Assembly (NCBI GenBank): GCA_014379905.1
Contig: JACMKX010000038.1
Coordinates: forward strand, 1-60,268
Direction: 5' to 3'
Length of the DNA stretch: 60,268 nt
DNA from: Ferruginibacter sp.
GTDB taxonomy: Bacteria; Bacteroidota; Bacteroidia; Chitinophagales; Chitinophagaceae
The position numbers were made by a program, and so were the translations under genes. Under the pieces are notes generated by a model, which was not told where the DNA came from, ran no database searches, and saw nothing but the letters and a program-made list of their open reading frames with translations. Below, piece by piece: positions 36,429 through 45,798 of the stretch; position 1 is the first letter of the stretch; every line of letters begins with the position of its first letter.

Positions 36429-38339
36429 ATGAAGATTTCTGTTCATTATTTTCTTGCGATGTTGATGCCATTGATATTACTGGCATCAGTTAGCCAGGCC
36501 CAAAACAAAAGCAAGTTGGATTATGCATACAATTTTTTACCATTACAAAATAAAATTCAATCCTGGGTTGACAGTGGCTATTACAATGGCGCCTCCATCA
36601 TTATTGCAAAAGATAATAAAGTTGTTTATAAAAAATATTTCGGCACCTATAATCCGGAAACTGTTGTATTTATTGCAAGTGCCGGTAAATGGCTGGCAGC
36701 AGCAACAATAGCTGCTGTAGTTGATGAAAACAAACTCAACTGGACTGATAAAGTGAAAAAATGGTTGCCTGAATTTACAGGTGTAAAAGGAGAAGCAACA
36801 TTAACACAACTCTTATCCCATACTTCAGGTTATCCCGATTATCAACCGAAAGAGCAACCTCTTGACATTTATCAAACATTAAAAGAATCCGTTGCTCAAA
36901 TTGTTAATTTGCCTGCTGATACATTGCCGGGTACAAAATTTAAATACGGAGGATTAGCCATGCAGATTGCCGGAAGAATTGCAGAACTGGCTACCGGAAA
37001 AGATTGGGAAACTTTGTTCCAGGAAAAGATTGCTATTCCATTACAAATACGATCAACTCATTTTACTCCTGTTGATTCATCCGGCGGCCATGCGCCAATG
37101 TTAGGTGGTGGTGCAAAAACAACTTTACAGGACTATGCTAATTTTCTTTCCATGATTAGTAATGATGGAATGTTTAATGGAAAGAGGATTCTATCTGTAA
37201 ATGCAATTAAATTAATGCAGGCAAATCATGTGATAGATGCAAAAGTAAATGCCGGAGAATTTGTAGAAAATGTAAGAGGCAGTTTACGAAAAGATATCTA
37301 TGGTTTAGGCGAATGGATAGAGGAAGTAAATGCCAAAGGTGAGGCAACATTAATCAGCAGTCCATCATGGGCCGGTGCTTATCCGTGGATTGATAAGAAA
37401 AATAATGTGTACGGATTTTTCTTAACACATGTTTCAAAATCGAGAAATGGATTTAATTCTTTTTTATCAAGCCCTGTTATTCCATTATATGTAAGAGATG
37501 CCATTCTTGACGCTACACATCCGGAAGTAAAAAGAGGTTTTGTAAATGTTGATAACGGTAAATTATTTTATGAGGAATTAGGAAAAGGAGAACCACTCAT
37601 TTTTATTCACGGTCATTCTTTTGATCATTACGAATGGGAGCCGCAGTTTTATGCCTTTGCTAAAAAGTACAGAGTAATCAGGTATGATGTAAGAGGCTAT
37701 GGACGCAGCACTATGCCGCAGGAATTTGCAACTTATATGCATGCTGATGATTTAGCTATATTAATGGATTCTTTAAATATTAAAAAAGCTCATGTTGTAG
37801 GTTTAAGCATGGGAGGGTTTATTGGATTGGATTTTTTAGTGCTGCACCAAAACAGATTATTATCTGTTACACTTGCCAATGGCGATGTGTGGAATGGCTC
37901 CCCCGGGCCATCTTCACCGTGGACTGCCGGAGAGATTACAAAACGAAGAGATTATATCCAGTCACTATATCAAAAGGGAATTCACAACATAAAGAAAGAC
38001 TGGTTCAATGCATTAACCATACGTAATGGCAAACCTATTGAACAATTAAGGCAACCTATCTGGAATATGATTTATAAATGGGATGCCTGGCAACCAACCC
38101 ATATTGAGCCAAGATTTTTGCTGGGTACATCTGTCATTGAAAAATTGAAGCAAACAGAAATTACTGTTCCTGTTTTGGTATTAACAGGTGATGAGGATTC
38201 GCTGCGTAAAAAGAAAGTAATTGAATTGGTGCCGGCTGCAAAACAAATGATTATTCCCAAAGCTGGTCATGTTAGTAACCTGGAAAATGCAGAAAGGTTT
38301 AATACAGCGTTATTCACATTCCTAAACGGAGTAAAGTAA
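36429..38339 (+). CDS. Two-domain hydrolase: beta-lactamase-type serine hydrolase fused to alpha/beta-hydrolase
   Basis: A 636-residue secreted protein (signal ending SQAQ, about 25). Residues about 35-365 are a class-C beta-lactamase/esterase-type serine hydrolase: SxxK is S84-A-G-K87, the Tyr motif is KYGG (Y173), and TLTQLLSHTSGYPDY is typical. From about 372 an alpha/beta-hydrolase begins: FIHGHSFDHYEW (oxyanion region), YDVRGYGRSTMP, nucleophile S460 in GLSMGG, TGDED and KAGHVSNLE at the end. Both catalytic sets look complete. In this locus it probably removes acyl groups (acetyl, feruloyl or methyl) from the polysaccharide; that is inference. The ATG at 36429 gives a proper signal peptide. 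Confidence 0.85.
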   Translation: MKISVHYFLAMLMPLILLASVSQAQNKSKLDYAYNFLPLQNKIQSWVDSGYYNGASIIIAKDNKVVYKKYFGTYNPETVVFIASAGKWLAAATIAAVVDENKLNWTDKVKKWLPEFTGVKGEATLTQLLSHTSGYPDYQPKEQPLDIYQTLKESVAQIVNLPADTLPGTKFKYGGLAMQIAGRIAELATGKDWETLFQEKIAIPLQIRSTHFTPVDSSGGHAPMLGGGAKTTLQDYANFLSMISNDGMFNGKRILSVNAIKLMQANHVIDAKVNAGEFVENVRGSLRKDIYGLGEWIEEVNAKGEATLISSPSWAGAYPWIDKKNNVYGFFLTHVSKSRNGFNSFLSSPVIPLYVRDAILDATHPEVKRGFVNVDNGKLFYEELGKGEPLIFIHGHSFDHYEWEPQFYAFAKKYRVIRYDVRGYGRSTMPQEFATYMHADDLAILMDSLNIKKAHVVGLSMGGFIGLDFLVLHQNRLLSVTLANGDVWNGSPGPSSPWTAGEITKRRDYIQSLYQKGIHNIKKDWFNALTIRNGKPIEQLRQPIWNMIYKWDAWQPTHIEPRFLLGTSVIEKLKQTEITVPVLVLTGDEDSLRKKKVIELVPAAKQMIIPKAGHVSNLENAERFNTALFTFLNGVK

Positions 38340-38355
38340 AAATAACTTAACATTT

Positions 38356-39930
38356 ATGCGTATGTGTTTGAAATATCTATTCTTTATTACACTTATATCA
38401 AACAATCTGTTTGCTCAAACAAAAAATTTCGGGTATATAAATCCTGTTATTGCAGGCATGAATCCCGATCCAAGTGTTTGCAGGGTTGGTGAAGATTATT
38501 ATGCAGTTACCAGTACGTTTCAATGGTTTCCGGGTGTTCCTGTTTATCATAGCAAAGACCTGGTTCATTGGGAATTGATTGGGTACAGTCTGCATATGAA
38601 ATCGCAGTTAAATCTGGAGAAAGGTTCAGGTATTTATGCACCGGTAATACGGTATAATAACGGTGTATTTTACATGGTTACCACCAACCGGCGCAACGGC
38701 GAGAACTTTTATGTTACGGCAAAAAATCCTGCCGGTCCCTGGAGCAATCCTGTATGGGTTAGTCAGGAGGGGATTGATCCTTCGCTGATGTTTGATGAAG
38801 ATGGCAAAGTTTATTTTACCTGTACACATCCGGATGGAATTTTGCAACGTGAAATTGATATTGGCAGCGGAACTTTTTTAACTGAGCCGAAAATTATCTG
38901 GTCAGGAACAGGGGGTCGCTATCCTGAAGGGCCACATCTTTATAAAATAAGTAACGTGTACTACCTGATGATTTCAGAGGGTGGTACTGAATACGGACAC
39001 CAGGTTGTTATTGCACGAAGCAATAATCCATGGGGACCATTTGAAAACAATCCTGATAATCCAATATTGACACATCGTAACAAGAATGCACAAAGTAATA
39101 TCATACAAGGAGTGGGACATGCGGATCTTGTTCAGGCACATGATGGTAGTTGGTGGACTTTGTTTCTGGGTTTTCGTCAAAAGGGCAGTCATCATCATAC
39201 AGGAAGAGAAACTTTTTTAGCACCGGTTGCATGGCTGGGAAATGGTTGGCCGCTTATTAACAGTACCGGCACTGTTGAATTAAAAATGAATGTGGCTACT
39301 CTGTTGCAGTACAAATATCCTTCTGTTGATAAAAGATGTGCATTCGATGCAGAAGCATTGCCACTCGAATGGAATTTTATTAAGAACCCTGACTCTTCTG
39401 CCTATTCGTTAACAAACCGAAAAGGCTGGTTACGGTTGAAAGGTGGAAGTGGAACCTTAGTCGACAATAAGCAGGTAACGTTTACCGGCAAACGACAAAC
39501 TGATCTGGTATTCTCTGCAGAAACATTACTTGATTTTAATCCTTCCGGGCAGAATGAAGAAGCAGGTTTGTCAGTTTATCATCGGAATAATGGTCATTAC
39601 GATTTATTCGTACGTAAAGAGAAGAACGAACGCTTTATTGTATTGCGTTATACTATAGGAAGCCTTATTCATGAGCAACAGAAAATTAAACTGACAAATG
39701 GTTCAGTCTTTTTGCGGGCAGAAGGTATAGCTGAGAAATACAACTTCTCTTTTTCTCAGGATGGAAAGCAATACCGCAATATGGGTAATATGGATTCAAG
39801 ATTGATCTCCAGCGAAACACTGGGAGGTTTTGTTGGTGTGTATATTGGTTTATATGCAACCGGAAATGGCAAGCATTCCTTGTCGAATGCGGATTTTGAT
39901 TGGTTTGAATATGAAGGAAAGGATAAATAG
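38356..39930 (+). CDS. GH43 glycoside hydrolase with C-terminal concanavalin-like domain
   Basis: A 524-residue secreted enzyme (signal ending NLFAQ). The five-bladed propeller carries the three acidic residues of GH43: base D38 in MNPDPSVC, D141 in GIDPSLMF, and acid E191 in YPEGPHLY. The C-terminal part (about 330-520) is a GH43_C2-type beta-sandwich (KGWLRLKGGSG, FSFSQDGKQYRNMG, GGFVGVYIGLYATG, ADFDWFEY). GH43 enzymes remove arabinofuranose, xylose or galactose units. It is 16 bases after the two-domain hydrolase and 25 bases before the second lyase. Confidence 0.92.
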   Translation: MRMCLKYLFFITLISNNLFAQTKNFGYINPVIAGMNPDPSVCRVGEDYYAVTSTFQWFPGVPVYHSKDLVHWELIGYSLHMKSQLNLEKGSGIYAPVIRYNNGVFYMVTTNRRNGENFYVTAKNPAGPWSNPVWVSQEGIDPSLMFDEDGKVYFTCTHPDGILQREIDIGSGTFLTEPKIIWSGTGGRYPEGPHLYKISNVYYLMISEGGTEYGHQVVIARSNNPWGPFENNPDNPILTHRNKNAQSNIIQGVGHADLVQAHDGSWWTLFLGFRQKGSHHHTGRETFLAPVAWLGNGWPLINSTGTVELKMNVATLLQYKYPSVDKRCAFDAEALPLEWNFIKNPDSSAYSLTNRKGWLRLKGGSGTLVDNKQVTFTGKRQTDLVFSAETLLDFNPSGQNEEAGLSVYHRNNGHYDLFVRKEKNERFIVLRYTIGSLIHEQQKIKLTNGSVFLRAEGIAEKYNFSFSQDGKQYRNMGNMDSRLISSETLGGFVGVYIGLYATGNGKHSLSNADFDWFEYEGKDK

Positions 39931-39955
39931 CATCAATATTTAAAAAAGGGAAAAG

Positions 39956-42715
39956 ATGAAAAATGTTTTTTTAATATTAGTCTTGGTGTGCTCAACACTT
40001 ACATTAACAGCACAACAACATCCTTGTCTTTATACAACTGAAAAAGATAAAACTGTCGTTCTGCAAAAAATAAAAAATGAAAAATGGGCAGCAGAGTCAT
40101 GGAATAAACTGAAAAAAGATATTGACAAATATGTTGACCTTCATGAAACAGATCCCGATTGGGTTGTTTCAAAGTTAGCAATGTATTGGAAAGAGGGCGA
40201 GCGGTATACACAATGTTTTATCAAAAATCAAAACTGGGATTATGGAGAAGGGAATGCTCCTGTGCCAACAGTTCGCCTTCCGGGAATGCGGGTGTGGAAT
40301 GATTATACTAATGTTTCATTGGAAGAAAGGACTCGTTATAATGCAACAGGTGATATGAAAGCAACCAGCAGAAAAAATCCATCTGCTCCGGCTGTAATTG
40401 TACCGTATAAAAATTCAGGCCATCTCATCAGGGGAAATAATGTAGAGATATTAACGTTGGCAGAAAAATCTGCTTTTGCTTACTGGATCACCAGCGAAGA
40501 AAAGTATGCCAAGTTTGCTGCTGATATTTTTAATACCTGGTTAGCAGGAACCTACTATATGAACCCACCTTATGATCCATCTAAAATGAAAAGTGGGTAT
40601 GATGCTGGCGGCATTTTTGGTTATTATGATTACGAACAAATACATGATGACCTTGCTTTGCATGCAGCAGTATCTTATGATTTTTTGTACGATTACCTGC
40701 AACAACATCCTTCGCAATCTTTAAAAACTATTAACAAGCCGGTTACTGAAGTTGCTTCTGTTGTATTTAAAAGGTTTATTGATATTGGAATGATCCGTGG
40801 GGGTAAAACCGGCAACTGGAATGTGAATGGATGGAATATAATGATGAGGCCGATACTGGTGCTTGAATCAAACGATCATTATGCAGATAAAAAAGGGAAG
40901 GAATATTACCTGCATTTTTTTACTAAAGAAACTACTGCTTACCATGATGCGTTACCTGATATATTGAAGAATTATGATCCGGTAACAGGTTTATGGCCGG
41001 AATCACCAGGTTATGCGTTTGGCACCATTAGTTCATTGCTTGATCTTTCTATTCCGATTTACTTAGCTGGTAATGATATTGTGCAAACGAACCGGGTTTT
41101 GCAAAAAGCTGCTTTGGCTGTATTTCCATGGACGGATGCAAGGGGTAATATGGTAGTATTTGGTGATAGCCGTGGCGGTTCGGCTGATTATAATACGTTT
41201 GAACGTTTACTCACTTATTATACATATAAGAACGACACAAAAAATGCAGCTTTGGTTTCTGCTGCATTGCAAAAAGGAATTACCTCAGGCCAATATAATA
41301 GAAGTAGAACTGACTGGACAGGTATTTGCATCAATGCAACATTGAAAGAAACCGAAGAAGTAATTCCCTATGCAAGAACAGCATGGTCAGCCGAACATCG
41401 TCATCTGATTATGAAAAATGGCAATGATGAAAAAAATGCCTTAATGTTTACTATGTACGGGGGTACAAAAGGAAAACATTTATCACCAAATGGATTAGCA
41501 TTGCAACTTTATGGTTTTGGCTGGGCATTAGCACCCGATGCATCTGCTTATGAATCCTATTGGAGCAATGATTATGGTTATCATCAAACTTCAACTGGTG
41601 TAAACACTATTTTGCCAGGATATACAGAAGGGCCGGTTACAATTAATGCGATGGAGCCCAGGCCTCACGGGGATTCGTTTACCACTTCCTCAGCAATATC
41701 TCCGTATTGTTCCTTTGCAGATTTTTCTGCGGGCGATAAAAGACGGATAGTAGCCATGATCCGTACATCATCAGCAACTGGTTATTATGTTGATATTTTC
41801 CGTTCCGACCTTAGTAATAATGACTATCTCTGGCATAACCTGGGTAATAGTTTAACCATTGCTGATGCTGTTCATAAACCATTGTCATTTGCCGCAATTA
41901 ATGATCTCGATTCTGCTTACAGCAAAAATTATTTATTTTTTAAAGATCAGCAGAAGGTAAAATATGATGGTGACTTTAATGCACAATGGACGATCAGTAA
42001 AGTAAATCCTTCCATCAATATGAACATGTGGATGAAAGGCAATAAAGGGCGAGAATTATATACGGTGAATGCTCCGCCAACAACATTGAATAAATCGTTG
42101 GTGCCCGGCGGAGTAAATCTAAGTCCGCAAACAACGCCAGCATTGATTGTTCGTCAAAAAGACAACAATGCTTTTCAATCTCCTTTTGTTGCTGTGTTTG
42201 AGCCTTACCAGGGAAATGATAAATCAATTAAAAAAATTACATCGCTGCCCGCTTCAGAAGGTGCTACAGCTTTATTGATAGAAAGTAATATAGAAGAAGG
42301 AAAAAACGAAATGGTATTGTACGCACCAAATGACCAGTTGACGCAGCAGCAGAAAAATATTTCTTTTACAGGAGGTTTTGCTGTTGTGTCAGAAAATAAA
42401 AACGGCCTTCAGTATTTGTATGTAGGAAGTGGGAAGTTATTAAGCTTTAAAAAATATTCGATCAGTGCTGAAAAGAATATTACAGCAGGTTTAATATTTA
42501 ATGAAGATAGACTTGCTTATTCATCATCGGATAATATTACAATAACACTTCCTTATAAAACTAACACTGAAAAAAAGTACAGTATCTATTATAAAAAAGG
42601 GGACATTTTTAAGGAAGTGCCTGGAAAGTATAATTCAACAAATCAAACAGTATCAGGTTTATTACCGGCAGGTAATAATATTGAAATTAAAATTTTAGAA
42701 ATAGTTAAAAATTAG
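39956..42715 (+). CDS. Heparinase II/III-family polysaccharide lyase (second of the locus)
   Basis: A 919-residue secreted paralogue of the protein at 17357, with the same opening layout (ESWNKLKKDIDKYVDLHETD, then YGEGNAPVPTVRLPG). It shares NWNVNGWNIMMRPILVLESN in the toroid and KGKHLSPNGLALQLYGFGWA in the beta-sandwich (H508). The AHN motif of the paralogue is replaced by STGVNTIL, so the second histidine of that loop is missing. NMWMKGNKGRELYTVNAP is shared with the paralogue. It probably acts on a different linkage or has altered activity. It lies between two GH43 genes. Confidence 0.83.
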   Translation: MKNVFLILVLVCSTLTLTAQQHPCLYTTEKDKTVVLQKIKNEKWAAESWNKLKKDIDKYVDLHETDPDWVVSKLAMYWKEGERYTQCFIKNQNWDYGEGNAPVPTVRLPGMRVWNDYTNVSLEERTRYNATGDMKATSRKNPSAPAVIVPYKNSGHLIRGNNVEILTLAEKSAFAYWITSEEKYAKFAADIFNTWLAGTYYMNPPYDPSKMKSGYDAGGIFGYYDYEQIHDDLALHAAVSYDFLYDYLQQHPSQSLKTINKPVTEVASVVFKRFIDIGMIRGGKTGNWNVNGWNIMMRPILVLESNDHYADKKGKEYYLHFFTKETTAYHDALPDILKNYDPVTGLWPESPGYAFGTISSLLDLSIPIYLAGNDIVQTNRVLQKAALAVFPWTDARGNMVVFGDSRGGSADYNTFERLLTYYTYKNDTKNAALVSAALQKGITSGQYNRSRTDWTGICINATLKETEEVIPYARTAWSAEHRHLIMKNGNDEKNALMFTMYGGTKGKHLSPNGLALQLYGFGWALAPDASAYESYWSNDYGYHQTSTGVNTILPGYTEGPVTINAMEPRPHGDSFTTSSAISPYCSFADFSAGDKRRIVAMIRTSSATGYYVDIFRSDLSNNDYLWHNLGNSLTIADAVHKPLSFAAINDLDSAYSKNYLFFKDQQKVKYDGDFNAQWTISKVNPSINMNMWMKGNKGRELYTVNAPPTTLNKSLVPGGVNLSPQTTPALIVRQKDNNAFQSPFVAVFEPYQGNDKSIKKITSLPASEGATALLIESNIEEGKNEMVLYAPNDQLTQQQKNISFTGGFAVVSENKNGLQYLYVGSGKLLSFKKYSISAEKNITAGLIFNEDRLAYSSSDNITITLPYKTNTEKKYSIYYKKGDIFKEVPGKYNSTNQTVSGLLPAGNNIEIKILEIVKN

Positions 42716-42719
42716 TACA

Positions 42720-43709
42720 ATGTTTAAAAAGTTTTATCGAATAGTTTTTCCGTTAACAATGATAGTTTCATTTAATAGTAAATCACAATCGCATAACCCC
42801 GGGCAACATATCGAAAAATCTGGGCTTGCTACCGTTGCACCATCTCCTGTTTTACCGGGCAAATACGCTGATCCCCATATTGCAGTTTTTAATAAGCACT
42901 TTTATATATATCCCACTACGGACGGCAAAACGGGATGGGCATCTGATTCATTTTCCTGCTGGTCATCCTCAGATATGGTTCACTGGAAAAATGAAGGCAC
43001 CATACTCGATTTAAAAAATGACCTGACATGGGCGCATACGCATGCCTGGGCACCTGCCATTGCCTTTAAAAAAGGGAAGTATTACTATTATTATTCTGCC
43101 AACAAAAACATCGGAGTAGCCACTGCCAATAGCCCTCAGGGCCCTTTTAAGGATCCGATTGGCAAACCATTGGTGGCCGCTAACGCATTTAAAGGCCAGA
43201 TGATTGATCCCATGGTATTTGTAGATTCAGATGGGCAGGCCTACCTGTATTGGGGACAGGGAAATTGTAACATGGTACAGCTAAATGAAGACATGATCTC
43301 TTTTGATACTTCCAAAGTTATTACTATTCGCCCCGAGGGATTTAATGAAGGTTCTTTTATGTTAAAACGCAAGGGTATCTATTATCTGATGTGGTCGGAG
43401 TATGATACACGTGATCCCCGTTATTCCATTGCATATGCTACCAGTAAATCGCCACTGGGGCCTTTTGTAAAAGCCGAAGGGCAATCTATTCTAAAAGGAA
43501 GCGGAACCATAAAAGGGGCCGGGCACCATTCGGTAGTGCAGGTGCCGGGCAAAGATGAATGGTATATCGCTTATCACCGGTTTGTAATTCCTGATGGAGA
43601 TGGGTATAACAGGGAGACCTGCATCTCGCCCATGCGCTTTGATGCAGCGGGAAATATTTTGCCAATAAATGCATTTGAACGCATTAAACGGGTTCGTATA
43701 ACAAAATAA
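42720..43709 (+). CDS. GH43 glycoside hydrolase, single domain
   Basis: A 329-residue secreted enzyme with only the beta-propeller. D51 in YADPHIAV is the base, D163 in QMIDPMVFVDSDG the modulator and E210 in GFNEGSF the acid. THAWAPAIAFKKGKYYYYYS and GAGHHSVVQVPGKDEWYIAY are family patterns. It starts only 5 bases after the lyase. Just after the signal it carries SHNPGQH, a tag shared with the GH127 protein encoded next. Arabinofuranosidase- or galactosidase-type activity is likely; substrate unknown. Confidence 0.92.
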   Translation: MFKKFYRIVFPLTMIVSFNSKSQSHNPGQHIEKSGLATVAPSPVLPGKYADPHIAVFNKHFYIYPTTDGKTGWASDSFSCWSSSDMVHWKNEGTILDLKNDLTWAHTHAWAPAIAFKKGKYYYYYSANKNIGVATANSPQGPFKDPIGKPLVAANAFKGQMIDPMVFVDSDGQAYLYWGQGNCNMVQLNEDMISFDTSKVITIRPEGFNEGSFMLKRKGIYYLMWSEYDTRDPRYSIAYATSKSPLGPFVKAEGQSILKGSGTIKGAGHHSVVQVPGKDEWYIAYHRFVIPDGDGYNRETCISPMRFDAAGNILPINAFERIKRVRITK

Positions 43710-43805
43710 GAAAAAGCATCATCAGGAAACCAGTAAATACCCTGCGATTCCAGAAATGTTTAATACCAGGTGGTATAAAATTGTGAAAGATCAAAATGCA
43801 GAAAT

Positions 43806-45743
43806 ATGAATAGGCTTCGATTTTATTTATTCATGAATGTAATTGTTTTGCTGGTTGCTCTAAAAGTGCCTGCACAATCGCATTATCCCGGGCAACATTC
43901 CGGAAAGTTTGCGTTGCAGGATAAACTGGTTCCGAAATTATACAGTTTCGAGCTACAGGATGTAAAGCTATTGGACAGCCGTTTCAAACAAAACATGGAA
44001 AGAGAACAGCAGTGGTTAATGTCGATTGGCGTTAACAGGCTGTTGCATAGTTTCCGTAACAACGCAGGTGTATTCAGTGCAACCGAAGGCGGATACGGTG
44101 CCGGAATTAAACTGGCAGGCTGGGAGTCGCCTGATTGCGATCTCAGAGGACATACCACCGGTCATATTTTATCAGGCCTTGCATTGATGTATGCTTCTAC
44201 CGGAGATGCCAAATACAAACTTCGTGGCGATAGTATTGTAGCAGGGTTAGCAGTGGTGCAGGATGCATTGAAGCAGGATGGCTATCTTAGTGCTTATGCA
44301 CAAGGATTAATAGACAGAAATATTGCAGGCAAACCTGTTTGGGCACCATGGTATACATTGCATAAAATTTTTTCGGGACTGATTGATCAGTATCTCTATT
44401 GCAACAATACACAGGCACTGGATGTTGCGACTAAAATGGCAGATTGGGCTTACAAAAAATTACAACCACTAGGTGCAGAGCAAAGAACAAAAATGTTGCG
44501 TAATGAGTTTGGCGGCATTAATGAATCGTTTTACAACCTGTACGCTATAACAGGAAAAGGGGAATATAAATGGCTGGGAAGTTTTTTTTATCACAACGAA
44601 ACATTGGATCCTTTAAAACAGGGAAAAGATATACTGGATACAAAACATGCCAACACCTACATACCTAAGCTGCTTGGTCTGACCCGTCAATATGAAATTG
44701 AAGGAACGGGTGATGCAGATTCTGTGGCATCATTTTTCTGGAATACAGTAATCAATCATCATTCTTTTGCAACCGGTAGCAACAGTGATAAAGAACATTT
44801 TTTTAGGCCCGATAGTCAATCATCACACCTTACAGGTTTTACCGGAGAAAATTGTAACACGTATAACATGCTTAAATTGACAAGGCACCTTTTTTCTCAT
44901 AGCGGCGATATAAAATATGCGGAGTATTATGAAAAAGCTTTGTACAATCATATTCTTGGACAGCAAGACCCTGCAACAGGAATGATCTCGTATTTTCTTC
45001 CCATGTTACCCGGCGCACATAAAGTGTACAGCACTCCGGATAGTTCTTTCTGGTGTTGTGTGGGTAGTGGTTTTGAAAACCAGGCCAAATATGGGGAAGC
45101 TATTTACTACCATGCACAAAATGATCTCTTCATTAATTTATTTATCCCTTCGGAATTGAGCTGGAAAGAAAAAGAAATTAACATTATACAGCAAACTAAT
45201 TTCCCCGGGTCAGGAAAAATGCAGTTCAAAATTGAATCCGCAGCTATTGTAGCTTTTGGTTTAAATATTCGCTATCCATTATGGGCAACAGCAGGAGCAA
45301 TTGTGAAGGTCAATGGTAAAAAGATTTCAGTCAGGAATATACCCGGCAGTTATATTACCATCAACCGCAAATGGAAAAATGGAGATATTGCTGAGGTGGA
45401 TTTTCCGATGACACTTCAAATAATACTACCAAATGATAATCCCAATAAAGCAGCCATAGCTTTTGGCCCTGTTGTATTAGCTGGGCTAATGGGTTCAGAA
45501 GGATTCAAAGGTACAGCGCCTTATTCCAATCCAACCTTACATAATGATTACTACACTTACAACTACAATATACCTGAAAGCATTAGTACTTCACTTCAAT
45601 TAAATAAAAATAAACTGAATGATGCCATCAAACCTGTTGCAGGGCAATTGTTAACATTTAAAACAGTAAAAGAGGGAATTGTGCTCCGGCCATTGTATGA
45701 TATTCACCGGGAACGTTATGTAGTGTATTGGGATTTGAAATAA
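43806..45743 (+). CDS. GH127 beta-L-arabinofuranosidase-like hydrolase
   Basis: A 645-residue secreted protein (signal ending VPAQ) with the alpha/alpha-barrel of the former DUF1680. The cysteine-zinc catalytic site is visible: E348 and C350 in TGENCNTYNMLKLTRHLF, and C417/C418 in SSFWCCVGSGFENQAKYGE. AWESPDCDLRGHTTGH-like and VWAPWYTLHKIFSGLIDQY segments are also family hallmarks. Characterised GH127 enzymes release beta-L-arabinofuranose through a Cys nucleophile. Together with two GH43 genes it argues for arabinose-containing side chains. It carries the post-signal tag SHYPGQH. Confidence 0.93.
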   Translation: MNRLRFYLFMNVIVLLVALKVPAQSHYPGQHSGKFALQDKLVPKLYSFELQDVKLLDSRFKQNMEREQQWLMSIGVNRLLHSFRNNAGVFSATEGGYGAGIKLAGWESPDCDLRGHTTGHILSGLALMYASTGDAKYKLRGDSIVAGLAVVQDALKQDGYLSAYAQGLIDRNIAGKPVWAPWYTLHKIFSGLIDQYLYCNNTQALDVATKMADWAYKKLQPLGAEQRTKMLRNEFGGINESFYNLYAITGKGEYKWLGSFFYHNETLDPLKQGKDILDTKHANTYIPKLLGLTRQYEIEGTGDADSVASFFWNTVINHHSFATGSNSDKEHFFRPDSQSSHLTGFTGENCNTYNMLKLTRHLFSHSGDIKYAEYYEKALYNHILGQQDPATGMISYFLPMLPGAHKVYSTPDSSFWCCVGSGFENQAKYGEAIYYHAQNDLFINLFIPSELSWKEKEINIIQQTNFPGSGKMQFKIESAAIVAFGLNIRYPLWATAGAIVKVNGKKISVRNIPGSYITINRKWKNGDIAEVDFPMTLQIILPNDNPNKAAIAFGPVVLAGLMGSEGFKGTAPYSNPTLHNDYYTYNYNIPESISTSLQLNKNKLNDAIKPVAGQLLTFKTVKEGIVLRPLYDIHRERYVVYWDLK

Positions 45744-45798
45744 AATACCGGATAATTCTTTAACTGTAATTTCAGTTAAGCGATAAAATCTGCAGAGC

